A DNA stretch of 57,683 nt from a virus: positions 1 to 57,683 of IMG/VR virus record IMGVR_UViG_3300044971_000875; one strand, 5' to 3'. Position 1 is the stretch's first letter; every line of letters begins with the position of its first letter. The notes under the pieces are model-generated. The model searched no databases, was not told where the DNA came from, and saw only the letters and a program-made list of their open reading frames with translations. The translations under genes and the position numbers were made by a program. Of the stretch, positions 14,839-20,187 are shown piece after piece.

Positions 14839-15242
14839 TTGCCAGACTTTGATCTAGCCTTTTTAAGAACTTCAAAATCTTTAATCTTAGTTTCACCAAG
14901 ATATCCCCAAGCATATCCATCGTTAATCATCTTATTATTAATTGATTCAGACTCTCCGTTAATATATATCCAGCCGAGAATGCGTCCATATTTTTCAGAT
15001 GAGTTCATTTTTTCTGTACGAATAACCACAGACTTTGCATCTTTAAGTTGTTTTTTTAAATATTCTTTAGATTCAAGACCAAGAGTCTTTTCAATCTTAT
15101 CTGTTGTACGTGATTCTGGTGTATCAATACCTGCTAAGCGAACACGGGATGAAAATAAAATATCAAACCCTAAATCAATAATTACATCAATGGTATCTCC
15201 ATCAACAACATTTTTTACTTCTTTTACAAAATACTCATACAT
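14835..15242 (-). CDS. Staphylococcal-nuclease-like thermonuclease
   Basis: This 135-residue SNase-fold protein has VVDGDTIDV (Asp residues for calcium), RVRLAGIDTPE (R35, D40, E43) and KYGRILGWIY (R87). These are the catalytic and metal residues of Staphylococcus nuclease. It has no signal peptide, so it probably acts on nucleic acid inside the cell, for example in host DNA breakdown. Its stop overlaps the thioredoxin start (ATGA). Confidence 0.85.
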   Translation of the reverse strand: MYEYFVKEVKNVVDGDTIDVIIDLGFDILFSSRVRLAGIDTPESRTTDKIEKTLGLESKEYLKKQLKDAKSVVIRTEKMNSSEKYGRILGWIYINGESESINNKMINDGYAWGYLGETKIKDFEVLKKARSKSGK

Positions 15243-15248
15243 TATTTG

Positions 15249-15500
15249 TTAACCCCCTATTTGTTCTTTAATTAACTTTTCACGCTCATCAATAACTGTG
15301 AGCATAAAAGACATCATTTTTGCATACCCATCTTTAGTATCCATAATTTTATTATAATGATGACCACAAAACATTAGGTCTCCAGTTAATCCAGTTACTT
15401 TGACAAGGGCTTCTGCTGCACATGAATCACAGCGATCTTTTGCACTTAAAAGCCATTCTTTGGGTTTTACACTTGGATGATCTTTAATTGCACTATTCAT
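15249..15500 (-). CDS. DUF7455-like zinc protein
   Basis: The product has CDSCAAEALVKVTGLTGDLMFCGHHYNKI, the Cys-Cys ... CGHH motif of small actinobacterial proteins (DUF7455 type), probably binding one zinc. I chose the ATG at 15500, giving 83 residues. TATAAT lies 6 bases before it, so the in-frame ATG at 15515 would be inside the promoter. A link to actinobacteria is the main value of this gene. Function unknown. Confidence 0.75.
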   Translation of the reverse strand: MNSAIKDHPSVKPKEWLLSAKDRCDSCAAEALVKVTGLTGDLMFCGHHYNKIMDTKDGYAKMMSFMLTVIDEREKLIKEQIGG

Positions 15501-15506
15501 AGTATT

Positions 15507-15512
15507 ATTATA
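15507..15512 (-). promoter_or_regulatory. Leaderless -10 box
   Basis: TATAAT (15512-15507 on the minus strand) ends 6 bases before the ATG at 15500. No clear -35. The spacing matches the other leaderless promoters in the window. Confidence 0.55.
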
Positions 15513-15515
15513 CAT

Positions 15516-15689
15516 CTACTTTCTGTTGTCGGTTGAATAAAATCCACTACCGTTGAAAATTGCAGTAGTGGCACTCCAAAGCCTTTGCATAGATTGATTA
15601 CAGCATACTGGAAATATTTCTTCATCAAACTTTTTTTCAAATTCAATCTGTGAAGAACAAATAGAGCATTTGTAGTCATATCTTGGCAT
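15516..15689 (-). CDS. FmdB-type zinc ribbon protein
   Basis: The ATG at 15689 follows GGAGAG; the longer frame upstream has no such site. The 57-residue protein begins MPRYDYKCSICSSQIEFEKKF, has a second Cys pair (VCCN) and ends FNGSGFYSTDNRK. This is the full pattern of the FmdB/CxxC_CxxC regulatory zinc ribbon family. The function of the family is not proven; a nucleic-acid or protein-binding role is assumed. Confidence 0.8.
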   Translation of the reverse strand: MPRYDYKCSICSSQIEFEKKFDEEIFPVCCNQSMQRLWSATTAIFNGSGFYSTDNRK

Positions 15690-15760
15690 AAACTCTCCTA
15701 TAGTTATATCTAAGTATATCAAAAAATAGGCAGTTTTACAACATGCCAAGGTTGTTATTT

Positions 15761-16177
15761 TTATTTTATTTTAATTACTTTAGGTTTTTTATCTTCAGGA
15801 ATTACACGAACAACATTAATTGTTAGCAGTCCATCTTTTAGTTCAGCACTAGATACTTCCATGTATTCACCTAAAGCAAAAGATCGTACAAACTTACGAC
15901 CAGCAATTCCTTTGTGAACAACTTCAGCATCTGTAACCTCTACAATTTCACCTTTAATTACCAAGGTTCCATTATCTACTGATACATCAATATCTTCTTT
16001 TGTAAATCCCGCAATAGCAAGAGATAGCCTATATGTATCTTCATCTAATTTAAGAAGATCGTATGGAGGATATGATTGTGAATTTACTTTATGTGCTGTA
16101 TTTAAACGGCCTAACTCTCTGTTAAAGCCAATAAAAAAAGGATCATTGAATAGATCCATTGCAAACTGTGTTACCAT
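15761..16177 (-). CDS. Small heat-shock protein, Hsp20 family
   Basis: This 138-residue protein resembles IbpA. A short N-terminal arm (FNDPFFIGFNREL) precedes an alpha-crystallin domain (YPPYDLLKLDEDTYRLSLAIAGF ... DVSVDNGTLVIKGE ... VRSFALGEYMEVSSAELKDGLLTINV) and a C-terminal I-x-I-like tail (KVIKIK). It holds unfolding proteins without using ATP. Hsp20 genes are well known in cyanophages. AGGGGAA precedes the ATG and a TGATATAAT promoter lies at 16235-16243, just downstream of the tRNA genes. Confidence 0.9.
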   Translation of the reverse strand: MVTQFAMDLFNDPFFIGFNRELGRLNTAHKVNSQSYPPYDLLKLDEDTYRLSLAIAGFTKEDIDVSVDNGTLVIKGEIVEVTDAEVVHKGIAGRKFVRSFALGEYMEVSSAELKDGLLTINVVRVIPEDKKPKVIKIK

Positions 16178-16234
16178 TTTATTCCCCTTTCAAGCGAATA
16201 AGTTAATTTGCTCCCCATTTGGGCAAGCATAACA

Positions 16235-16243
16235 ATTATATCA
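16235..16243 (-). promoter_or_regulatory. Extended -10 promoter for hsp20
   Basis: TGATATAAT (16243-16235, minus strand) between the tRNA-Met gene and the hsp20 ribosome site; no clear -35. It lies 57 bases before the ATG, so this message has a leader, unlike others here. Confidence 0.6.
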
Positions 16244-16259
16244 TGAAGATAAAATGAAG

Positions 16260-16333
16260 TAGAGTGGGTAGGACTTGAACCTACGATAACCGAATTATGA
16301 GTTCGGGGCCTTAACCAACTTGGCTACCACTCC
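16260..16333 (-). tRNA. tRNA with CAU anticodon (Met, or Ile if modified)
   Basis: A full cloverleaf can be drawn: acceptor GGAGTGG / CCACTCT (one G-U), D arm GCC...GGC, anticodon stem CCGAA-CTCATAA-TTCGG with CAU, T arm GTAGG-TTCAAGT-CCTAC, discriminator A. CCA is not encoded. CAU reads Met codons, or AUA Ile codons if the cytosine becomes lysidine; AUA-type codons are frequent in this A+T-rich genome. Confidence 0.9.
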
Positions 16334-16340
16334 CTGATTG

Positions 16341-16413
16341 TGTCCCCAACGGGATTTGAACCCGTGTTAACGCCGTGAAAGGGCGACGTCCTAGGCCACT
16401 AGACGATGGGGAC
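16341..16413 (-). tRNA. tRNA-Glu (UUC)
   Basis: Acceptor GTCCCCA / TGGGGAC, anticodon stem GCC-CTTTCAC-GGC with UUC, T loop GGTTCAAATCC, discriminator A, no encoded CCA. It lies 7 bases from the tRNA-Met gene, so all three tRNAs probably come from one transcript. Confidence 0.92.
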
Positions 16414-16418
16414 CTTTG

Positions 16419-16489
16419 AGCGGATAGCGGGAATCGGACCCGCACATTAACCTTGGCAAGGTTACGCACTACCACTATGCAATATCCGC
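16419..16489 (-). tRNA. tRNA-Gly (GCC)
   Basis: Acceptor GCGGATA / TATCCGC, anticodon stem AACC-TTGCCAA-GGTT with GCC, T loop GGTCCGATTCC, discriminator T, no encoded CCA. It is the first of the three tRNA genes in the direction of transcription. Confidence 0.92.
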
Positions 16490-16508
16490 AACTATATTTT
16501 AGTATTAT

Positions 16509-17141
16509 TTAATTTTTTATCCAACCACGAAGCAATTGAAAGAACTTACTTAAATTTTCTTTAAGAATAGTGCTTTCTTGAATAGATTCTTCAAACTGTT
16601 CTTTGGTTTTTGGTTCATCAAAAGATTTTGTTTCAATTAACTCACCCTGAGTTGCAGAAATAGTTGCACCTGTCGTTGAAGTTACAACAGGAGTAAATTC
16701 CATTTGACCGTCAATAAAATTGTTAGGACCAAAAGTAACTGCATCTGAATGAATCGTTGCAGTTATAGTAGTAGTTTCTACAATCTCACTTCTTGTAACT
16801 GGTTGTGGAAAACTTGTTGACCCTGAACTAAAAGTATTGCTTTGTTCATTATATGTAACTGCTTTTTCAGGATCTGGATTGTAGTAACCACCTTGTGAGG
16901 TATGGGTTGTTGGGTTGGCTGGAACCTGCAGCACTACTCTTACTCCAGCAAATGTTCCTGAGCCACACACTGACGGTTGGCAAACAATAATATTTGTAAC
17001 ACGACCATCATTATCTAGCATTGCCCATGTTCCACAAGGATTTTCTGCAGTACACTCACTAGCATTTGCTTGTGATGGAATAAATACAGACATAGTACTT
17101 GCAATTAATGCAAAAACTAAAATTAATAATTTGTTTCTCAT
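16509..17141 (-). CDS. Secreted protein of unknown function
   Basis: This 210-residue protein has a signal peptide (RNKLLILVFALIASTMSVFIPSQANA-S, cut expected near residue 27). Four early Cys (C30, C36, about C54 and C59) would form disulfides outside the cell, around CGTWAMLDNDGRVTNIIVCQPSVCG. A Ser/Thr-rich beta part (TRSEIVETTTITATIH) follows, then a charged C-terminal helix (KTKEQFEESIQESTILKENL). AAAGGGGAA precedes the ATG. Similar Cys-bounded domains occur in actinobacterial secreted proteins; the role is unknown. It sits just before the tRNA cluster. Confidence 0.7.
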   Translation of the reverse strand: MRNKLLILVFALIASTMSVFIPSQANASECTAENPCGTWAMLDNDGRVTNIIVCQPSVCGSGTFAGVRVVLQVPANPTTHTSQGGYYNPDPEKAVTYNEQSNTFSSGSTSFPQPVTRSEIVETTTITATIHSDAVTFGPNNFIDGQMEFTPVVTSTTGATISATQGELIETKSFDEPKTKEQFEESIQESTILKENLSKFFQLLRGWIKN

Positions 17142-17153
17142 TTTTCCCCTTTA

Positions 17154-17375
17154 TTAGTTATTTTTTATTTTAACTACTACTTGACATGGGTCGCCTCCTG
17201 CTTCCCACTCTTCTTGTTCTTCTTCTTCCATGAAAGGATCCCCTTCATGTGTATTGCAGAAAGGCTCTGTTATCCAGCCCCTCTCAATTCCATTTTCTAG
17301 CCAAATTTCAAATTCTTTATCGTTTGAATCTAAATCTTGTATTTTTTTTAAAACTTCTTCAAAATTTTCATCCAT
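17154..17375 (-). CDS. Acidic conserved phage protein
   Basis: This 73-residue very acidic protein contains GWITEPFCNTHEGDPFMEEEEQEEWEAGGDPCQVVVKI. The 'I..PFC.THDG....EEE..EWE.GGDPC' block recurs in many actinobacteriophages without a known role; it may bind metal through its Cys, His and Asp residues. It has the best minus-strand promoter in the window, with the ATG 6 bases after the -10 box. Confidence 0.75.
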   Translation of the reverse strand: MDENFEEVLKKIQDLDSNDKEFEIWLENGIERGWITEPFCNTHEGDPFMEEEEQEEWEAGGDPCQVVVKIKNN

Positions 17376-17381
17376 ATATTA

Positions 17382-17410
17382 ATTATACCTATCTACTAAC
17401 TTAAAGTCAA
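17382..17410 (-). promoter_or_regulatory. Consensus leaderless promoter
   Basis: On the minus strand: TTGACT (17410-17405), exactly 17 bases, TATAAT (17387-17382), then 6 bases to the ATG at 17375. Confidence 0.85.
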
Positions 17411-17412
17411 AT

Positions 17413-18198
17413 CTAGTTTGTTGTTTTTTTAGGAAGTTGGTGATTAATAAATTTATTATTGTTTACGTCCATTCCACGATAATAAAGCCTATCTGGAAGA
17501 GATTTATTGTAATTTGACATCTCTCTACGCTCCGTATGTTTTTTGACTACATTTCTTTCTTCTTCTACAATATCTTTATCAAAAATATCGTATGCATTTT
17601 TTAATTCAAATGAATCACAAAAATTTCTAGGTATTGGAATTAAACCCATTAACGGAGTATTAGCAAATACACGAATAATAATATTTGGTAAATCCATTTT
17701 AAGATTCATTGTAAAAGTAAATCTTAAGTTGTCTGACTCAACGACACCCGTCATTGGGCTCATTCCAGGAATCGGATAGTTTGGTGGAGCAATAGTCATC
17801 AAGTTAATACCTGGTGGTGTTTTTAACGTTACTGGAAAATGAATCGTAAGGATGCCACTTCCAAATTCAGATTTTAAATTGACCTGGTTTTTATTTTTAT
17901 ACAAACTTGCGTCTGAATGTAAATCTATTTTAATGTCATTGGTAGAGTCTCCACCATTCCACAAAACATCAAATCCAAATGGAACACTAAAAACAAATCC
18001 TTGCATATTTCCTATTGATAATGGCAAGCAATGATAAAAGTGTGAGGAAAACCAATCTCTTTTATGATCTAGGTTTAATGGTTTTAAAAAAGAATTAAAA
18101 TCCATATCAAACTCTTCAACGCCATCATTTGGGATTAATGGAAAAATTGCTATGGTGTTATCTGGCACTACTAAATCTTTGTCTTGATTAATTATCAT
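17413..18198 (-). CDS. DUF6065-like beta-rich protein
   Basis: This 261-residue protein contains YHCLPLSIGNMQGFVFSVPFGFDVLWNGG, FGSGILTIHFPVTLKTPPGINLM, PPNYPIPGMSPMTGVVESDNLRFTFTMNLKM and IIRVFANTPLMGLIPIPRNF. This is the pattern of DUF6065-type proteins in bacteria and phages: a beta-rich fold with no assigned reaction. It shares motif order with the protein at 1152-1874 (HPxNxxDLPF, GVV/AVLD, TPxAxLIPxxR). The last 60 residues are charged and variable. It lies between the acidic protein and the HslV-like peptidase. Confidence 0.7.
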   Translation of the reverse strand: MIINQDKDLVVPDNTIAIFPLIPNDGVEEFDMDFNSFLKPLNLDHKRDWFSSHFYHCLPLSIGNMQGFVFSVPFGFDVLWNGGDSTNDIKIDLHSDASLYKNKNQVNLKSEFGSGILTIHFPVTLKTPPGINLMTIAPPNYPIPGMSPMTGVVESDNLRFTFTMNLKMDLPNIIIRVFANTPLMGLIPIPRNFCDSFELKNAYDIFDKDIVEEERNVVKKHTERREMSNYNKSLPDRLYYRGMDVNNNKFINHQLPKKTTN

Positions 18199-18207
18199 TA
18201 AGATCTC

Positions 18208-18738
18208 TTAAATACTTACTACATCAATAGGCCCCATACAGGATGGGCTAAATTTAATAGCAGAATTTACTGCACCAACCACTCTTTTACGAGGATCTTT
18301 AGATTTTTCTGTAGCATTTAAAAATCCATAGGCATACTCTGCGCCAGATCCCATTGCTAAGTAATCTAAATTGTATTTAGACAAAGACATGTCAACTGCA
18401 TTGTGCTCATATATTTGTCCCTTAACACAAATAATTAAACCAAGGTCAGCCTCTTTGCCAGTGTCAACCCACCAGTCATTGTAAAAATTTTTAAGTTGCT
18501 TAATAAATTTAGTTTGCATAAATTTGTCTATGTCTTTAATGTCTGGTATGTATGGATTAAAATTATACCTAATACGTTCACCATCTAGTGCACCAGCATA
18601 TCCTATTAAGTATGGACCAAGTTTCCAAACTTTTGGTGCTGTTAAAGAAAGAATAGTATTATCATCTGAGGCACCACGATCACCAGCCATATAAACTTTA
18701 TTTGTTTCTAGATCACGTACAACTGCAAGCACTGTCAC
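18208..18738 (-). CDS. Proteasome-beta/HslV-like Ntn-hydrolase
   Basis: This 176-residue protein begins at GTG 18738 (GAGGGGG upstream) as MTVLAVVRD. Removing Met would expose Thr2, the nucleophile of this superfamily. D20 (MAGDRGAS) and K36 (APKVWKLGPYLIGYAGALDG) match Asp17 and Lys33 of HslV and proteasome beta subunits, and LAMGSGAEYAYGF (GSG 130-132) matches the conserved Ser loop. Length equals HslV. No HslU/Mpa-type ATPase is encoded here. It probably forms a ring peptidase; targets (host proteins, virion proteins or itself with a host unfoldase) are unknown. Confidence 0.85.
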   Translation of the reverse strand: MTVLAVVRDLETNKVYMAGDRGASDDNTILSLTAPKVWKLGPYLIGYAGALDGERIRYNFNPYIPDIKDIDKFMQTKFIKQLKNFYNDWWVDTGKEADLGLIICVKGQIYEHNAVDMSLSKYNLDYLAMGSGAEYAYGFLNATEKSKDPRKRVVGAVNSAIKFSPSCMGPIDVVSI

Positions 18739-18764
18739 AACATTCCCCCTCAGAATATATTTAA

Positions 18765-18773
18765 ATTATATCA
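18765..18773 (-). promoter_or_regulatory. Extended -10 promoter for the peptidase
   Basis: TGATATAAT (18773-18765, minus strand) lies 26 bases before the GTG start of the HslV-like gene, with a ribosome site between them. No clear -35 box. Confidence 0.6.
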
Positions 18774-18799
18774 AAAAGTTGTTAATTAGTCAAATACTT

Positions 18800-19384
18800 T
18801 TATTTAACAGTTTGTCCACATGATGAACATGTTTTTGGTTTAGCAGTACCCTTTTTTGCAGGGGCTGCTGGAGTTGTTGATCCAGATGCACCGAATTTAG
18901 GTCTACCAAATCCTACTATAGATATCATAACATTTTTTGGATTTTTCTTATAAGCACGAAGTTTTTTACAAACCTCTCCACCATTACGTTGGCTACCTTT
19001 TGGATCTCCAGATGTATTACCTTCAACACACCAAACAGTTCCATCTCCATTGTCTTTAACAACAATTGCTACGTGAGAAATTCTATCAACACCATCTGAA
19101 GGGAAATCAAAGTATGCAATGTCTCCTGGTTCTGGATCTGCTACTTTTGCATCAGTCCAACTACCTGCTTTTTTAAATGCTGCTGCGCCACCTGGAGTAA
19201 ATACAGTATTTGGAATTTTTACTCCTGCTTCATTAGCACACCAATTTACGAAAGAGCCGCACCATGGCTGTAAGTCTGCTTTCATAAACTTACCATATTT
19301 GGTTTCGTTATCTTTGGGACCCTCTACGGTTCCAATTTCTGCTATAGCAACTTCAATAAGACGTTCTGCTGTACCTTGTGACAT
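18800..19384 (-). CDS. CHAP-domain endolysin
   Basis: This 194-residue lysin has a CHAP amidase/peptidase domain with WCGSFVNWCANEAG (catalytic C42), SHVAIVV (H104) and WCVEGNTS (E121/N123). It cuts peptidoglycan peptide cross-links or the amide bond. A Pro/Ala/Lys linker (TTPAAPAKKGTAKPK) leads to a CSSCGQTVK end, half of a zinc ribbon or a short binding tail, in place of a wall-binding domain. There is no signal peptide, so export needs a holin. It overlaps the two-helix gene upstream by one base. Confidence 0.9.
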   Translation of the reverse strand: MSQGTAERLIEVAIAEIGTVEGPKDNETKYGKFMKADLQPWCGSFVNWCANEAGVKIPNTVFTPGGAAAFKKAGSWTDAKVADPEPGDIAYFDFPSDGVDRISHVAIVVKDNGDGTVWCVEGNTSGDPKGSQRNGGEVCKKLRAYKKNPKNVMISIVGFGRPKFGASGSTTPAAPAKKGTAKPKTCSSCGQTVK

Positions 19385-19791
19385 TACTTATCCCAATCTG
19401 TATCAACAGGTTGTTCTTCTGGCATCGCTCCATCTGGCTTAGCAAGTCTTCTTGCTGCTGCCTCATCAATTTCTGCTTCTAATTTTTTATCTGCTAAAGT
19501 ATTTTTTGCATCTACTTCTTTGTTTGCAATTTGTGCAGCCATAACATCTTTGGCCCCAGATGAACCAATAAGTAGACCAGCAAGTGTGCCTGTAATAAAT
19601 GTTGCAACGCTTCCAAGAACGTTAAAAAACATTTTATCGTTTTCTGATTGTCCTGTAACTGGCTGTGTAACAAAAATTAGCGCATACATAATTCCTGTTG
19701 CAGTTATAAATAAAATTGAACCTAGTGTAATTCCTAGAATAAATTTTAATCTTGCATCTAAATCTTGTGGGGACAATCTTTCTTTAGCCAT
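19384..19791 (-). CDS. Putative holin, two membrane helices
   Basis: This 135-residue protein has two helices (about residues 18-41 and 55-78; the second is GSVATFITGTLAGLLIGSS) and a long charged cytoplasmic tail (KEVDAKNTLADKKLEAEIDEAAARR). It is immediately upstream of the endolysin (shared TAATG), the classical place for a holin. Together with the gene at 9676 and the one at 20002, it makes three candidates for membrane pore formation; this one has the best context. Confidence 0.7.
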   Translation of the reverse strand: MAKERLSPQDLDARLKFILGITLGSILFITATGIMYALIFVTQPVTGQSENDKMFFNVLGSVATFITGTLAGLLIGSSGAKDVMAAQIANKEVDAKNTLADKKLEAEIDEAAARRLAKPDGAMPEEQPVDTDWDK

Positions 19792-19981
19792 TTTCGTTTT
19801 CCTCCATGCTTGCTAAATCTTCTGGACATGCTCCGTTAGCCGTACAAATTGGTGGTTTGCATTCTGCACTTTCCCAGTTTGATGGATCCTGACATGGATA
19901 GCGATAGTGACCATCGTATCCGCAGGATGTTAGTCCTAATACTAGTATACCGTATAAGAAAAATGTTAGTGGTTTTTTCAT
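19784..19981 (-). CDS. Small Cys-rich lipoprotein
   Basis: This 65-residue protein has a signal peptide with lipobox LTSC (Cys20), so the mature protein is lipid-anchored on the outer side of the membrane. The rest is rich in Cys: YRYPCQDPSNWESAECKPPICTANGACPEDL. This block is found in several phages, usually near lysis genes. It might act like a spanin or protect from superinfection; both are guesses. The -10 box is 6 bases from the ATG. Confidence 0.7.
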   Translation of the reverse strand: MKKPLTFFLYGILVLGLTSCGYDGHYRYPCQDPSNWESAECKPPICTANGACPEDLASMEENENG

Positions 19982-19987
19982 AATTTG

Positions 19988-19993
19988 ATTATA
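19988..19993 (-). promoter_or_regulatory. Leaderless -10 box of the lysis group
   Basis: TATAAT (19993-19988, minus strand), then 6 bases to the ATG at 19981. No TG before it and no good -35. The position is the same as in the better promoters. Confidence 0.55.
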
Positions 19994-20001
19994 CCCTCAT
20001 T

Positions 20002-20187
20002 TTATTCTTCATCATTTTTATGTCTAATTGGACTAGTTAATATCCAAAGAGCCGTAGTTGCAATGATACCGTATCCAACTACTGTTTTTGCGCTACCGTC
20101 TAAAACAACCCAGGCTATGTACATACCTAGTAGTGTCCATGCTTGATCAATTAAATCAGTAATCACATTTTTTATTATTTTTACCAT
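20002..20187 (-). CDS. Small membrane protein near lysis genes
   Basis: This 61-residue protein has two hydrophobic segments (WTLLGMYIAWVVL, TVVGYGIIATTALWILTS) and charged ends (HKNDEE). It is coupled to the large PA14 protein (7-base overlap) and lies ahead of the lipoprotein, holin-like gene and endolysin. A second holin or antiholin is possible; by sequence it is only a small membrane protein. Confidence 0.6.
   Translation of the reverse strand: MVKIIKNVITDLIDQAWTLLGMYIAWVVLDGSAKTVVGYGIIATTALWILTSPIRHKNDEE

Noticed and set aside
14839-15252. 137-residue plus-strand frame
   Set aside because: It mirrors the SNase gene, whose catalytic residues are all on the minus strand.
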